Part shown: in pieces, positions 1 through 12,995 of the stretch | Layout of the letters: every line of letters begins with the position of its first letter | Numbering within the stretch: position 1 is the stretch's first letter | Source of the DNA: Lingula anatina | Taxonomy: Eukaryota; Brachiopoda; Lingulata; Lingulida; Lingulidae | Direction of reading: 5' to 3' | Length of the DNA: 64,000 nucleotides | NCBI RefSeq assembly: GCF_001039355.2 | Contig: NW_019776013.1 | Coordinates: 515,232-579,231, forward strand | Notes under the pieces: model-generated | What the model saw: only the letters and a program-made list of their open reading frames with translations | Told to the model about the DNA's origin: nothing | The model's database searches: none | Program-made: the position numbers and the translations under genes

Positions 1-3000
1 TTAATTCTCATTTTTTATTGAAATTTGTTAAGACTTACCTTTGACAATTCCTTGATTTATTATAATTGTTATTGATGAATCTCAGACATTTTTGAAATTG
101 GAGAATGCCTTGTTTGCTGATATCTTTTGCTAATCTGTGTTATGAAGGTGTCAAAATTAGGTTGTAGTTCTGCTATAGTCCAAAAGGGGGCAGCACTTGC
201 ATTTGTTCCTGCTATATATGAATGAGATCAGGAGAAAAAAGAGTTCATTGTTTATTTGAACTTATTGGTCCTTTTTTGTTCAAAAGTTTGTCAATGTTTT
301 AGTGCTGCAATATAAAACTTAATCATTTAAAAAAAGATGTAGTCATTTTGACTTACTGTCATGAAGTGAAAAAAAAATTTAAATGTGTAATCAAATATTT
401 GTAGTTAATTGTTATGAAGTAAGAAGTAAGGGGTGATACACACTGTTCAATAAAGATAGTTTGGGCATAGGCTACTACTCCCTGCCAGAAGGCAGCAGGG
501 TCATGACATAGTTGTGCAAAAATAGTAGCTGGACAAAAATGTGTACAGGCAGTAAATATCCAGAGAAATATCTGTTAATTTATATGTGGCAAGGAATGAA
601 GGATGTGTACATCATTATCACAGACAGATCACCCAGACAGAATAATAGCACTCGTAATAGACCAGTAGGGCTCTGATGACTTGTTCTAGTCCTGCAGGTT
701 TAACGGCCCACTGTCAAAACTGTTTTTGATGCATTGAGATCTAGTAGTCTTGGTTTGTGAAGTATTATGCAGAGGTAGTTCAAAGACAGCACATTCAAGA
801 GCACCAAAAAGAATTTTAAAAAGAGAGGGAGCACTCCTTGGTGATTCATGTGAAGGAAAAAAAACTAGATTCCTTAAAACTGCCTTAAATTATACTTGAT
901 AAATTTATTGGGGTTGTCCCAAGTTAGGCATTTTCAGGGTTGCACTCTTGTAGATATTTCTTATTATTTATAGACATTTGCCTGGTATTTTATGCTTTTT
1001 TTTCCACACATTGCATTTGATACCTTTACTAATTACTGATAAAAGAAAAATTACTTGGGATCAGTGGCAGCTGGTCAACGAAGTTTTTCTGGTATTACTT
1101 ACTCGCCGCCTTGCATAACCTTGTGGGTCTTTTAATAGGGCAGTAAATATATGTTGTGTGTATGCCATGACAAATTATGGAGCATGTGAACTTATGAAAG
1201 ATTTCACTGGCAATTATGGTTTGGTTTGATCATTATGTAGTTTAAATCCAGAGCTATAAATAAGATCATGACATCTTGGTTATTTCAGTCTTGGATTTCA
1301 CATTACCATGCTGTGTAGAGGGGTTCAGTCATGTAACACAGACACTGATTAATAAAAAATACCTGATGCTTCTGCTTTTTTTATGGATCAGTATTAAATG
1401 TTGATTTACTTTTTCTTTTTTGCACAGAGATTGTTTAAATTAAATGATATTAATCAGCTTTTGTAACCCTGCATTAATATTCTCATGCCCTCTAGATTTC
1501 ATCCACAATATTTCACCATAATTTTTTCACAGATGTATATTATGTTTATTATTGAAATTCCATAGCACAAATTCTCCCTCTCTCTCTCTACTTTGCATGT
1601 GAAATGATATCCATTGGGATCTAGAACACTTGGACGAGGAAATTATTTCATCTTTGTATCAATTGCTGTGTGCTTCCGACATCCTGATCAGCTGAATCAA
1701 GTGAACAGAAAGCTTGGCTGGCATACAACTACATTTACAAGTGCTTTCAAGCACCTCTTCCTGTGATGTATCCTGAATGTAGGCTTGAAGCATCAACCCT
1801 TTGTCTGATGTAAAAGACTTAAAAAATACCAGATGGGTCTCAGTCAAATCATTACTCTTCATCATATTTTGACTTTGTTCTGCCTAGAATCATTAATTTT
1901 TGTGTGAAAATGGTACCAGAAGTGACGGGCTGAAAGGCAAAGGTGTTTGAGATGAAATTAATCATCTAATCATCTTTTATTATCTTCCATATGTATCTGC
2001 CACAAATGTCACCTTGGAAAAAAAAAGAAGAAAAAAAAAATGACAGTGGCAGAGGGACGGAGCAACAAACAAACGGCATATCAAAACATCTTGTTTATTT
2101 TATTTTATTGACTTGTATTTTATGAACCCCTATTTCAACGTGAAAAAACAAGTAATCAAACATTTTTAGGAGATCATGGAATAAGTTGCAAGTTAACTTC
2201 AATTCAGATCTTGAGGTTTATTATTTCTCAAAACTCTAGACACTGTCTCAAAGAAGTCATCTTTGAATGAACCAAGTGCCCGCATGATGTTGACATAAAC
2301 AGCAGCGATTTGAAGTATTCAGTGGATTTTACACGGCATTAGGGCAATAGGTCTAGTACCACAACTATGGTGCTGGAACAAAAAGAATGTGTTGAATATC
2401 TGGATTACATGAACTAGCATTATGATTTTTATGAGTGATTGCCTTTGGTTCATCATCTGCTTTAAAGATGTCAATGTCAGTGCAGGCATCTTTCAGTCAA
2501 ATCCAAATGGAATCTCTCATTCGGGCCTAGGTGTGTTCAGACATATTTAGACCTCAACCAATTTAGAGCCAAAACATGTCATCTGTTGACCTTGTCCAAC
2601 TTAGATTGAAACTTTTGGTATTTTAGGATCAATCTGAAGTAGTCAATCAAAATTTAAAAAAATAAAAAAAAATTGTCTGAGACATTTGCCATTACTTTCT
2701 TTATAAATAGAAAATAGGCACAATATTTCAATGAAGTGGATTAATAAGATTATTCAGTTATTGATCTTGTGTAAAAAGTAGACATGAAATTTTGGTTTTT
2801 AAGTCGAGACCACATTCTTGTCTGAAGTTCCTTTGTGGAAGTTCCCCTAGTACAAGCTAATATAGACATCATAGACTGCCAGATTGGCTTTAAACAGTTA
2901 TGTTTGTCAGATATTGAAGGCTACAATAGTTGGGCTGTATGTCTGTGGCGCCAGACTTGAGAGAAGATCTGGTTTTGTAAGTGATAGAGAGGTGTGATTA

Positions 3001-6000
3001 CCTGCTGTGCTAAGGTTACATGGGCGTACAGGGCGGGCAGGTACACGTAAGAGGAGAGGTTCTTTTGATGTGAAATAGATATATACTTCTATGTGTGGGT
3101 TGAGGAGGATGTAAACATACTTATACCTTTCGTTTGATGTTGGAGGTAAAATTACATCATGGCTGTGTTTTAAGAGGCCTGTCGTAGTCAATTCTATTTC
3201 TTTCCATCCTGGAAAAAAATGATAAAAAGAGGTACATAGTTTATCTTGATGCAATTTTCTGCTTGTCTGAGTGATTTGATTATTATAGTGCTTCAGTCTG
3301 AAGGAAAGATATTGTTATTGTTGACTTGGAGTGATGTCTGCCTCGATAATAATACCTATCTGTACAAGTGCCTACCCATTTAGTCGTCAAAGCTCTTCAG
3401 CCATTTGAGACTGTCACCTCTTACTTGTGGTTTCATTTAACACAAACTTTCCTGCCGGAGATTAAAATCACTGCACCACAAAAACCACAGTTTAGGGGTG
3501 TTTCTCGTGATTTGAGCTGATATTCAAGGCAAAAAGCACAGACTGACACTGATCTTATGCCACAGTTTTGCGACTTTGTTGTGCCGAACATGACATTGGA
3601 TGCCTGAAGATCCGACTAAGTTGCTGTGACAGACGCTTAATGATACTCTCATGTTTTTGAGATTTAATGCTTAATGATTCTCTCATGTTTTTAAGGTTTT
3701 GTTTTGGGTGCAAATGTCTGCATTAGAAAAAGGCAGGAATATTATTTATGCACCTTTTATACAGAATAGATTGCAGGAGAGGCTGAAAAGCTAAAGAGGT
3801 TATCTGAAACAGGAGTTTCTTTGTATTTTGATGAGACTGGCAGCGCATTAATGAATTCATATGTGCTCTGATAGCATGGTAACAATTAAGTTTTTTTTTT
3901 CATTTGTAAAAAAGTAAAGCAAGCAAACAAATAGAGAAAGAAATGCACAAGTCGAAGACTGAAAGAAGGTATGAGTAACATTAAAAAGCTGCTTACAAGA
4001 GAAAAATGTGACCAGCAATTTACACAGATTTTTTTTTATAATCAATAATGTTTATATGCTATGAAATAGACTTGATAGGTCTTTGAAGTTGGATCATTTT
4101 TACTGTTTGAGACAGTGAAATGAGAAAAAAGTCAATTCCCTTTTTCATGGAAGTCGATCTCTTTTATGAAAAAAAAGGTGTGGCATTGAAAACATAACAG
4201 TTCAGTTTTTCCAAGCCTAATGGTGTAAATTGTCTCATAAGAATTCCCCTTTGTATGCTAAAAGTCCCAGTATCAATCTCTCATTATATATTGATAAACT
4301 CTACTTTTTTTAGTACATGCTCTTTTGTGTAATATGGAGTGGACTGCTGGTAGTTTCTCCTATGTTTTATGGTGGGGGGAGGGGGGGGGTGAAATAAAAT
4401 ATAGGGTTGGATGGATGTGAAAGCTCTCTATTTGGACCTTTGAGGTCCTGACAGTAATACATAATTTGTATATTAAAAGGAAGAAAAAACATTCAGAATG
4501 CTTTGACTGTGGTGGAATTGAAATACTACTAGTATATGTAAATGGGGAAACTACACAGGCAGGACTGAAGGGTAGGGAAGGGAAGGGGGTGGGGGGGAGT
4601 TGAAATTGTTTGTTTTGATAGACAAACTCAGTTCAAACCAACTATTATCTTTGCTTCAGTTGTTTGGCAAAAAATAAATAAATAAATAGATAAAAAAAAA
4701 CTTAATAAAAAAACAGTCAAGTCTAAGTGGAATGGAGATGAAATATGTATCAGGCAAACAACAGGGGAAATGACAGTGCAAACATTACTTTATTTAAAAG
4801 TTTATTGATCGTACAAGCTTTCCACTTACTTTATGATGCCACTGTTGGAAAGCCAATATTTTCACAAAAAGTTGAGTAACATGATCAATGATTTAACATT
4901 TGATGAGATATCTAGATTATGTTGTGAAAAACTGCAGATTAATCCAGATAAATGACAGATGACTTTGTTACATATTTACTAATGGTAGCTGGTATTTTGC
5001 GAATAATATAGCTAATAGATAATTATTCCTCCGTAAGTTTGTTTTTTTATTTAGTGCCATTTTGATTTGGCTGAATATGAAAGAGGGGGGCCCCCCCCCT
5101 CTTTCTGGGGACTTGAAATGAATAAAATGATAAAATTGATGGTAATTTGCAGTCATTTTTTGTGTTGATTACTTCTGGGGTTGTTAACCAGAGAAGTGGG
5201 GGTTATAGGTGTGGTCACTAGTGGAAACATAGTCCTTGTTGTAATGCACATAACAGCAGAGTGTGATACACACAAATGATGTCAGTTATCGTTATATATC
5301 GTCGACCATTTCTTTGCTCACCTTTTCATTCGCAGGTAAGGTTTCCAATAGGTTTTTAATTTAGGGGTAATTTTTGAGTCAAGCTAATGAATGTGGGGGC
5401 CAATTCTAAGATTACTGTGAGTCACAATAATAGATATTTGTCATTTACATTAAATTATGCCATTTCAAATGTCTCATAAATGTAATCCATGGTGGTATAT
5501 GATATGCAACAAATGCTACAAATCAGATAAAACAACTTTTGTAAATTACATCCGCTCTCTCATCCATCCATCATTTAAATTATTGCCATCATTATCTTCT
5601 CTATTATGGATTAGCTAATTATAGGGGCAAATCTTTTTATAAGGGCTCTCTCTATAATCACTATCCACATGGGAGCCACATCATTATCATCATCATCACC
5701 ATGTTATCTCATATTCCCATCTGTATCTCCCCCAGGAGAATATTGGACCAGTGCTCAGATTGTTAAATAGGTGTCACTTTACCAGAGTACAGTTTAAGCA
5801 GGTCAGAAAAGTTCTCCCCCTTCACTCAGGCACAAGTCAGCAAAGAGGAGGCATTGTATATAAGCAAGGGGGAGAGGGCGAAAGAGAAAGGTTTCTTTAT
5901 TTCCTCATCAAGAATATTGAAGTCTGTACTGCAAGGTGTTACATCTGAGGCTCAGAGATACAGTTGTTGATATAAACATTCAGGACTTTTCTCAAGTTGA

Positions 6001-7731
6001 AGATCATTCCATTCAGGGTCTGGTGCACTTGCTGAAGCTTATTTAGTGTCCTATCTCCTTATAAACATTCCATCGGTTACCAGCTCCCAGTCCTGGGGCA
6101 ATTTGACCATTTGATATCTGTAGACAAAGACAGAAAAGGACAAAGATAGTGACACCTTGGGAAAGGAGATTATATCTGGTCATACTTGATGGAGCCGCAG
6201 GCTATGGTGCCAGGGTACGGAACAGCTAAATGTTATTGTGATTAGTAGGGGAAACTTAAGAGAAGATTCAGTTATATTACCTTGGTGACAGTTATATTAC
6301 TTTGGTGGGTATTGTATCAGTGATACAGACAAGCTGGGTGAAGCTTTGAATGAGCTGCCTTCAGTTATTTTGCTAGATGAGAGGAGCTCTGCAGAATTAA
6401 GTAAAAAATAGCAAAAAAGTGATTTTTGCCACACTTGCCACAATCAGTACAGGGAAGACAACCAAATCATCAAAGGCATAAATCCTAGAATTCACTTTGA
6501 AAGATAATGCCCATATATACCTGCAGGCAGGGATATTATAATTACCCTGAAAAAATTAGTCCCATAAATTGATCATCAAAGATAATTGAGGAATTTATTG
6601 GCTCTGCGAACAACTGCTGTGTCATAAAGCGGAGGTGCATGCCTTTCAGTGTGGGAACTCAGTGGAATGACAGCATGAGCTCTGACATCTCGAGTAAGAT
6701 TGAGTAATAAGGTCATGTCGCTGACTTCGACTGCGCTGACAGCCACTGGGAAGGAGTAGGACTAGATCTTCACAGCCACCTCTGTTGTGGACTATATAGT
6801 AATACTGGTGTCAAATCTGGGCTGTTATTGTCAGTTGGTGGTTTATGCCATCCACATCATGGTAATGACCTGCCTGAGGGGATGATACAGTGTGATGAGC
6901 ACTGTTTTACTCACAGTGACACAATATTTGAAGTAGAAGTGCCACTGTGTTGATCAGTCATACTCTGAGCATTTGACTACTCCCGAATAATTGCACTCTA
7001 CCCTATTGTACTGAGCAGAGGTGTGTGAAAAACTGACAGCAAGGCTCATTAATGTAGACAGACATACAACTCTGGAGCATGGGATTTTTGTGGGTTATAA
7101 ATTAGGTGAAGTTGGAGGGTCTGGGATAATAACATATCGCAAGTTGGATGATTTTTCTCATAACCAGCCACGCCACAGAATCTTGCCAATTTTTTTAATT
7201 TATAAGTGTACAATCTAGCACTTGTACTGTTGACAGGAAAATATAGCTGCAGTGGTGGCAGCTCCCAGAGTTGTACAGGAAATATACAGCTGATTAGTGT
7301 TGCCGAGGGCACAGTGACCACGTTGTAGTATTACTGTAGGTGGATTCACCACGGGACAGTGCTGCTGCAGGGAGTTTGACGCTGACGGATTGCTCTGTCT
7401 GTTCAAGTGGAACTGGGCGATGTAAGAAGGTACTGTGAACAGGAATGACTTGGTGAGTAGGATGTATTAGATCCCTTGCTCTCCGCGGGAGCCCTATTGA
7501 AGGGAGGAATATGATGGAGAAGAGGTAACGCTCAGGAGGAAGCAAGCTGACACTTAGGGCCACAGAAAAGTGGGCTAAACTTTCAAAAGCTGATAAAACT
7601 AGTGTGGAAATAGGATTGAAATACAAAGGGAAACACCAACCAGGCATGCTCCCTTTATAGAAACTTCTCTCTCTGTCAATTCGTGAGAACAGGATATTTT
7701 TTCTTTACATTCCGTCATATGATTTATATGT
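1..7731. other. AT-rich non-coding stretch, no gene supported
   Basis: No reading frame here resembles a known protein and none has convincing splice sites with raised GC. Open frames of 60-117 codons occur on both strands but have no domain-like features. Visible content is ordinary: homopolymer A and T runs, a G-rich run near 4375-4390, a G/C hairpin at 5079-5105, and a short direct duplication near 3636-3700. It could be intergenic DNA, promoter-proximal sequence, or an intron of the kelch gene if that gene has untranslated exons further left. Confidence 0.6.
5079..5105. repeat. G-run/C-run hairpin
   Basis: GAAAGA plus a run of G is followed at once by nine C and TCTTTC, forming a near-perfect palindrome with almost no loop. 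It is visible directly. It may be a true hairpin or an assembly artefact, since homopolymer G/C runs are error-prone. Confidence 0.7.
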
Positions 7732-7743
7732 ATGTCTGTATGT

Positions 7744-7871
7744 ATGCCTTCTAAAAAGACCACGCTGCTGGCTGCAGCTAAGGCTGCCACAGTGGAGAAG
7801 AGACAGCCAGCCAGCTACGAGGGGGACGGGAAACCAAGGAGAATGACACTGAACCCTGGGGACGGGATCAG
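7744..7871 (+). CDS. Candidate alternative first coding exon
   Basis: The frame opens with ATG at 7744 (another in-frame ATG lies at 7732, after an in-frame TGA at 7720). It reads 42 codons plus two bases of Lys/Ala/Arg-rich sequence beginning MPSKKTTLLAAAKAA, up to a strong donor, CAG|GTGAGC, at 7872. The segment is clearly more GC-rich than its surroundings, as the confirmed exons are. It ends in phase 2, exactly what the BTB exon at 25055 needs, so the two would join in frame. I infer an alternative 5' exon of the kelch-like gene with its own promoter. It could instead be the first exon of an unrelated gene or a chance open frame. No similarity to vertebrate KLHL N-termini is clear. Confidence 0.4.
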
Positions 7872-9570
7872 GTGAGCACAACATGCTAGTGGAGATATGT
7901 ATATACCCTAGGGCCCGAATTATAATGTAAATAATATACGATGAAAAAATAACAGAAATTTACAGTATTCAGGTGATATATAATATAAAACCATAGCAAT
8001 TGACAGAAACATAGCTTTTGAAACACAATTTAAAAGGTAAAATATTCCTAATGTGATGAAACCTGCAAACAAAGGGGACCAACAATATAGAAAGGAAACA
8101 TATATAATTATACATTTGTACACTTAGTTGTCACCCTTTGATCAGGTAATACAGGCCCTGGCTACTACCATATTGATGAAATAGTTGATTTTAGTGCCGT
8201 CTGGCTCTGGTATAATGACACCCCAGGGAAGATGATACAGGTTAAATAGGTTCAAGAGATCTACCCTATGGGGATTTAAGATATTGAGGTGGGCAATGAA
8301 TAGTATGCCAAAAGGTCCAAAGATATGTGGGACTAGCGGGTGATGACCTCTTTTGACATTTGTGAATTATTTTTAATCTGCAGGTATTCAATTTAGTTTG
8401 ATATTAGTTTGACTTAAATATTTTGGTGATAGATGTATATCTTTGCTGTCAGTGAATTTCGTTTAAAGTGAAAGTGCTTGGACCTGCAAGCAAATGATAG
8501 ATTAAAAGCATATACTAGTATGTGAGAGAGTTTCCAACAGATGACTGCTTGAGAAAAAAAATCTGAAATTAAAACCCTGTATTCATTGAGTTAAGCATCT
8601 GATATATTCTTAGCAGAAATGTTTAATTTGCTGTTTTTGTGATCAGTCTGGGTGATAAGGCTGAGAACAGGTATTGAATTATCACCTTGTTTTGATGGAC
8701 GGCAGATAAAGAATTGGACAGCCGGTATAATACTGCAATTGCCTCGTATATTTGAACACCTCTTTTTTAAAATTTTTGACTTTTTGTCAATTTTAGACAC
8801 TCACAGCAATGTACTCTTTGTAGTGAAGCCAACTAACTTTTGGAAAACTTTGAGTTGGCTAAAGTATCATTGACAGTATGGTTTTTGAAAAATAATTTAT
8901 TTGTGTTGTTTGGATTTATAGAGGAATAACCATAGCATGGTGTGAGGATACAAATTATACTAAGGTACTGATAATGAAGAGACAGGGGGTGCTTTGCACA
9001 AATAAAAATCGGATACTTTTGAAATGGATGTTTGAGATGAACTGGAGGGGAAATATTTGCCCAGTTGTCTGCATTGTTATTTGTTTTGGTAAGCAAGGTG
9101 TAGTACATAATTTGTAAGATCTCTTTTTTTTTGTTTACCCTTTTTGTTTGCATTTATATACATGCAAATAAAAACAGGAATGTTATGTTTTGTATGTACA
9201 TACTTGTATATATGCAGGGGAAAGATGTAATATAGTCTCGACATATCTTTTTCACCATGAAAAACACAGCTAATTGACATCGGCTATATAGAATGCATGC
9301 TATGTCACATGATATGATGTTAAGACATATTCTCCTCCATTAAACAAATTGCAGGCTGCACCTGAGGAAATTAACTGCTAGTTCTGCCAGCCCTGACATT
9401 ATGTATTAGGTTCTGGTTGAGTAGAAGGTCACATTCTAGTGCTGTGTATGTATGTATGTGTCCCTCAGCAGAGCATCCCGTGTTTCACAGGTCACTGGGA
9501 ACTAGATTCTCAACTCACCTCTGTTTCTCTGAATCTTGAAACAGAAGAGGCTTGTTGATATAGTAGAGAC

Positions 9571-9728
9571 TAGATTCCAGCGACCTCTGAAACTCGGGGT
9601 GATGTGATGCCTCTAATGTATTATTGCTCTTTGATCAAACAAAGTAGTTTGTGTTGTGAGGCTGCCACACCAGTGATAGATACAAGTTTCCAGTGACCTC
9701 TGAAACACAGGGTGTTGTGAGCCTCAGC
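9571..9728. repeat. Degenerate direct repeat, period near 115 bp
   Basis: Two related segments, at about 9571-9613 and 9686-9728, share TTCCAG-GACCTCTGAAAC followed by GGGTG and GCCTC. This suggests a diverged tandem duplication. No function is evident. Confidence 0.45.
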
Positions 9729-10663
9729 TGTGTTGTTCTAGGGAGATGTAGCAGAACAGTTTGTGATGTGAAGTCGGCTAAGGATGTCAACTCCTATTAC
9801 CAGATGTACGCCCTGAGTCCACTTTCAGCTTCAAGTGCAATTTAACGCAGGGCGTAATTTGGCTGTGCAGGAAAGAATGTGGTCATAATTTGGTGGTCTT
9901 TGTTGAGGTTGCCCTATTCAAGGAATATTTTTATGTAGAATTTTCAAGTTTTTTTGTACAGCAAGGTGTAGCATGTTAGAATGCAGGGGGTTTGCTAGAT
10001 TCTTTCTCTCAAGCATTGTTCTTACCTCTAGAGTAGATTTGCCTTTTGATGAAAAAATAAATTTTGTCTTGATTATTTGCCTTTATATTTTAAAGAAACA
10101 AACTTGTAATAATATTTTTCATATTTTCAGTGGTTTTGCTGATTGTTTGAATTCCAAATGTCAGAGATTCCTAAATTCACCATTAATTTCAAAAACGGAA
10201 AATTCAAATTAAACCTTATGGTATTGATTCAAATCTTGTTCAATTTATCTGGATTCATCAGTTTCAGCTTTCTGTAATTCCGAAAAGTGTTATTTAATGG
10301 GCCCAAAAAACATTTTCTCTTTGTGCTGGCTTTTATTAAGGGCAGATCTGAAGGAGCTTAGCACCTTCTGGTGATGGAGTTTGTCAGCCACAGGAATAGC
10401 ATTACAACCAAGATACTTACACACACACACTGGTTCAGTAGAGGTAAAATGATCAGTAAAAGATAAATGGCAGTAAATATGTTGAGGTAACAGCTAGAGT
10501 AGATTAGTTTTATGCACAGAAAGAAATCTCATTTCTTGGCTGAATGCAGGAGGTCTGGGGTCAGTGACTGGCTATGGCAGGGAGCAGGTAGACCCGGGTG
10601 TGAATGCAGCTGGTCGGACATTAGGAGTGGGAAAAAAATGCATGGGCAGGTTTTACAGAAAAT

Positions 10664-10920
10664 ATTTCTTTCTGAAAATTGGTCTTAATATAACCATTAG
10701 ACCTAAATTTTAGTCTACTTTGACAGTAGTACTTCAGTTAAATTAAATTAAATTCTCTTTTTTTATTTCAAGAAAAACGTCATGGCAGACAGTTTTGTAA
10801 CAATATTAAAAAGGACTATGATGTTATCTTGGCTTAAAATAGACCAATTACTTTTAAATTCTTTTCTCAATTTTAAGCCAAGATTTAGGGCTGAAGTTCT
10901 TTTGTGAAACTGGCCCCAGG
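10664..10920. repeat. Dispersed repeat copy with internal hairpin
   Basis: The block contains the arms ATCTTGGCTTAAAAT (10826-10840) and ATTTTAAGCCAAGAT (10870-10884), which are exact reverse complements. It ends in TTTGTGAAACTGGCCCC. Related pieces (AAGTAGACT, CAGTCTAAAA, TTTGTGAAA) recur near 11.8-11.9, 37.3-37.6 and 43.7-44.0 kb. This is consistent with old copies of a small non-autonomous element. Boundaries are uncertain. Confidence 0.5.
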
Positions 10921-12331
10921 GACATGATGGTTCAGAGAAGGCAGGTCCCGGGTCACTGATTGGTTTGACAGCACAGCAGGTCTCACATCATTGATAGATG
11001 TTGTAGAGGGCAGTTGTGTTTCTGATGGTAGATGCTTTGTAGTAATAAGAAACCCCAAAAGCCTGTTTTGCATAGTTTTGGGTGACTAACATGTTTTCAC
11101 TACACACTTAAACCAAGATATCTGTTTCAAATGCTCAACAAGTTAAATTAAGAAAATTGCTACTGTCTGCTGAGATTGGCCCCATAGAAACTATTCATAT
11201 TATTGAAAAGGATGTGCGGATACTACTGTATGAATTTTACCAGAAAAGACAAGTCTTGAATGGCCATTCTTTCTGTGATGCTCACTTGTCCTGTCGTTTC
11301 TATTCAGTATTGCTGCAATATCAAATTATTCAGTATTGTAAAAACTTGAGGACTACAGTGGGCTGTGTAGATAATTACTGTTGCTATAGCACTTCAGTTG
11401 ATGTTGAGGATATGCCATATGTGTTTCTTCCACACCTGGGGTTGTATTTTGTTATAACATCAGACTGGCATGGACTTAGATATATGCTGTTTATTGATGT
11501 TGCTGTTTATTTAAAGCAGGATGGCAATATTTCAATGGGAACAAATGGCCACACCTGGACCTTTACGAAGAAAAATAATGCTGGCCGTTTAGAGTTCTTA
11601 CCTGTGTGCTGTCCACCTTATTGTTGTGGTGTCCAGTCACGTAGGGTCACAGGTGCTAGTTATAAGACCAGTGTGGACAATGGGAAGTATTTCTGTGTTA
11701 ACAAAACAGATCTACATTCATTAAATAACACACGTATATGAACCCAGTTTACCTGGGTTATAATTACTGATATGCTGTTGTTCCTTATGAGGTGTTTGGG
11801 TTTCAGGGTGAAGTCAAGGCTAGTTTCATGAAAGAATTTTAGCGCGAAAATTGGTTTCAACTTTAAGACCAGAGTTTGATCTTGGGTCAAAGTAGACTTA
11901 AAATTTGGACCAGTTTTTTTGGGTTACGGTTATTCTGAAGTTTCGATATTACAATCCAATTGATAAGCGTTTCCATGTGCTATTGCTTACAAATTGTGGA
12001 TTGCAGAAAATTTCTCATTTTATTGAGGAAAAAAAAATGTTTGGAATTTCAGATATATTTGTATTGTTTGAGCATGATCATGCATTTCATCCAAAGAATA
12101 TAGCCTATTACTTTATAGTACATTTATCATGGGGTTCACAGTGAGCAGCTGGCATAGCTAATCTTGAGAATAAAATATAGGACTTATACAGCTTGAGCCA
12201 TTATTTATCATCCTGTCAGTATTGAAATAGTTTCATGTTTAATTTAAAGGTGCACACATTAAACTTAAGCATTGTCAGATGTGCTTGAACGTGATGGGGA
12301 AGTAGACAAAAAAGTTCTTGGGCTAAACTAA

Positions 12332-12511
12332 GGCCCTATTCAGAATAGGGGACTAACTAGTCCGTGGGTCAAATATGGCGACCCACTACAAAGCTTGCCG
12401 TCTAATCTGCTAATAGACATGGAATAAATATCCCGTGGGGAAGTATTCAAGTGGGTCGCCTCAACCATATTTGACCCTCGGACTAATTAGTCCCCTATTC
12501 TGAATGGGGCC
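12332..12511. mobile_element. Foldback (MITE-like) element, about 180 bp
   Basis: The left arm begins GGCCCTATTCAGAATAGGGG (12332) and the right arm ends with its near-exact reverse complement at 12511. The match continues about 55-60 bp inward, through GACTAA, TAGTCC, GGGTCAAATATGG and GCGACCCACT. A central spacer of about 60 bp separates the arms. There is no coding capacity. A clear target-site duplication was not identified, so the mobile-element call rests on arm length and symmetry. Confidence 0.75.
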
Positions 12512-12734
12512 TTTTACTACTAAAATAGGATAGCCAACTGGGCAAAGATGATATTGCTGCAGATTTTGATTTGGAGCTTTTAAGAATGATTAGGCCACAA
12601 AAAATGTATTTATATACACCCACTGTTACAACAGAATAAAAACCTCAGTCATGATAGTCACAGTTTGCTGAATAACCTTAGAAATTTGTCAAGTTACATT
12701 TTATATTCTTTATGTAATACAACTTAGTTAAGTC

Positions 12735-12995
12735 TTAGATCCCATTTCCATACCTAGATCGATCTAGCAGGATTGGCTCATCTCCTAGGGGGTTCACCCT
12801 AAATTGCATCCATCATAAGCTGTTTTGATGTTAGGTATGCCTAGCTACTGCATCCTCCAAATGATAGTTAATTAGCAGCTTCAGTAGGTGTGCTAGACAT
12901 CAGAGCCACTTAAGCTGAATGCAAATTAGCGAGAAACCCCTCGGAGATGGGTCAGTCCTGCTAGATCGATCTAGGTATGGGAACAGGGTTTTAGG
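12735..12995. mobile_element. Second foldback (MITE-like) element, about 260 bp
   Basis: CCATACCTAGATCGATCTAG near 12749 matches the reverse complement of the segment ending near 12980. The arms extend about 75-80 bp with diverged matches (GGATTGGCTCATCTCCTAGG against GGACTGACCCATCTCCGAGG). The arms contain the inner palindrome TAGATCGATCTA. The sequence is unrelated to the foldback about 220 bp to its left. There is no open reading frame inside. Confidence 0.7.

Noticed and set aside
2907-3254. 115-codon minus-strand frame
   Set aside because: No recognisable protein features, and its composition matches the surrounding non-coding DNA.
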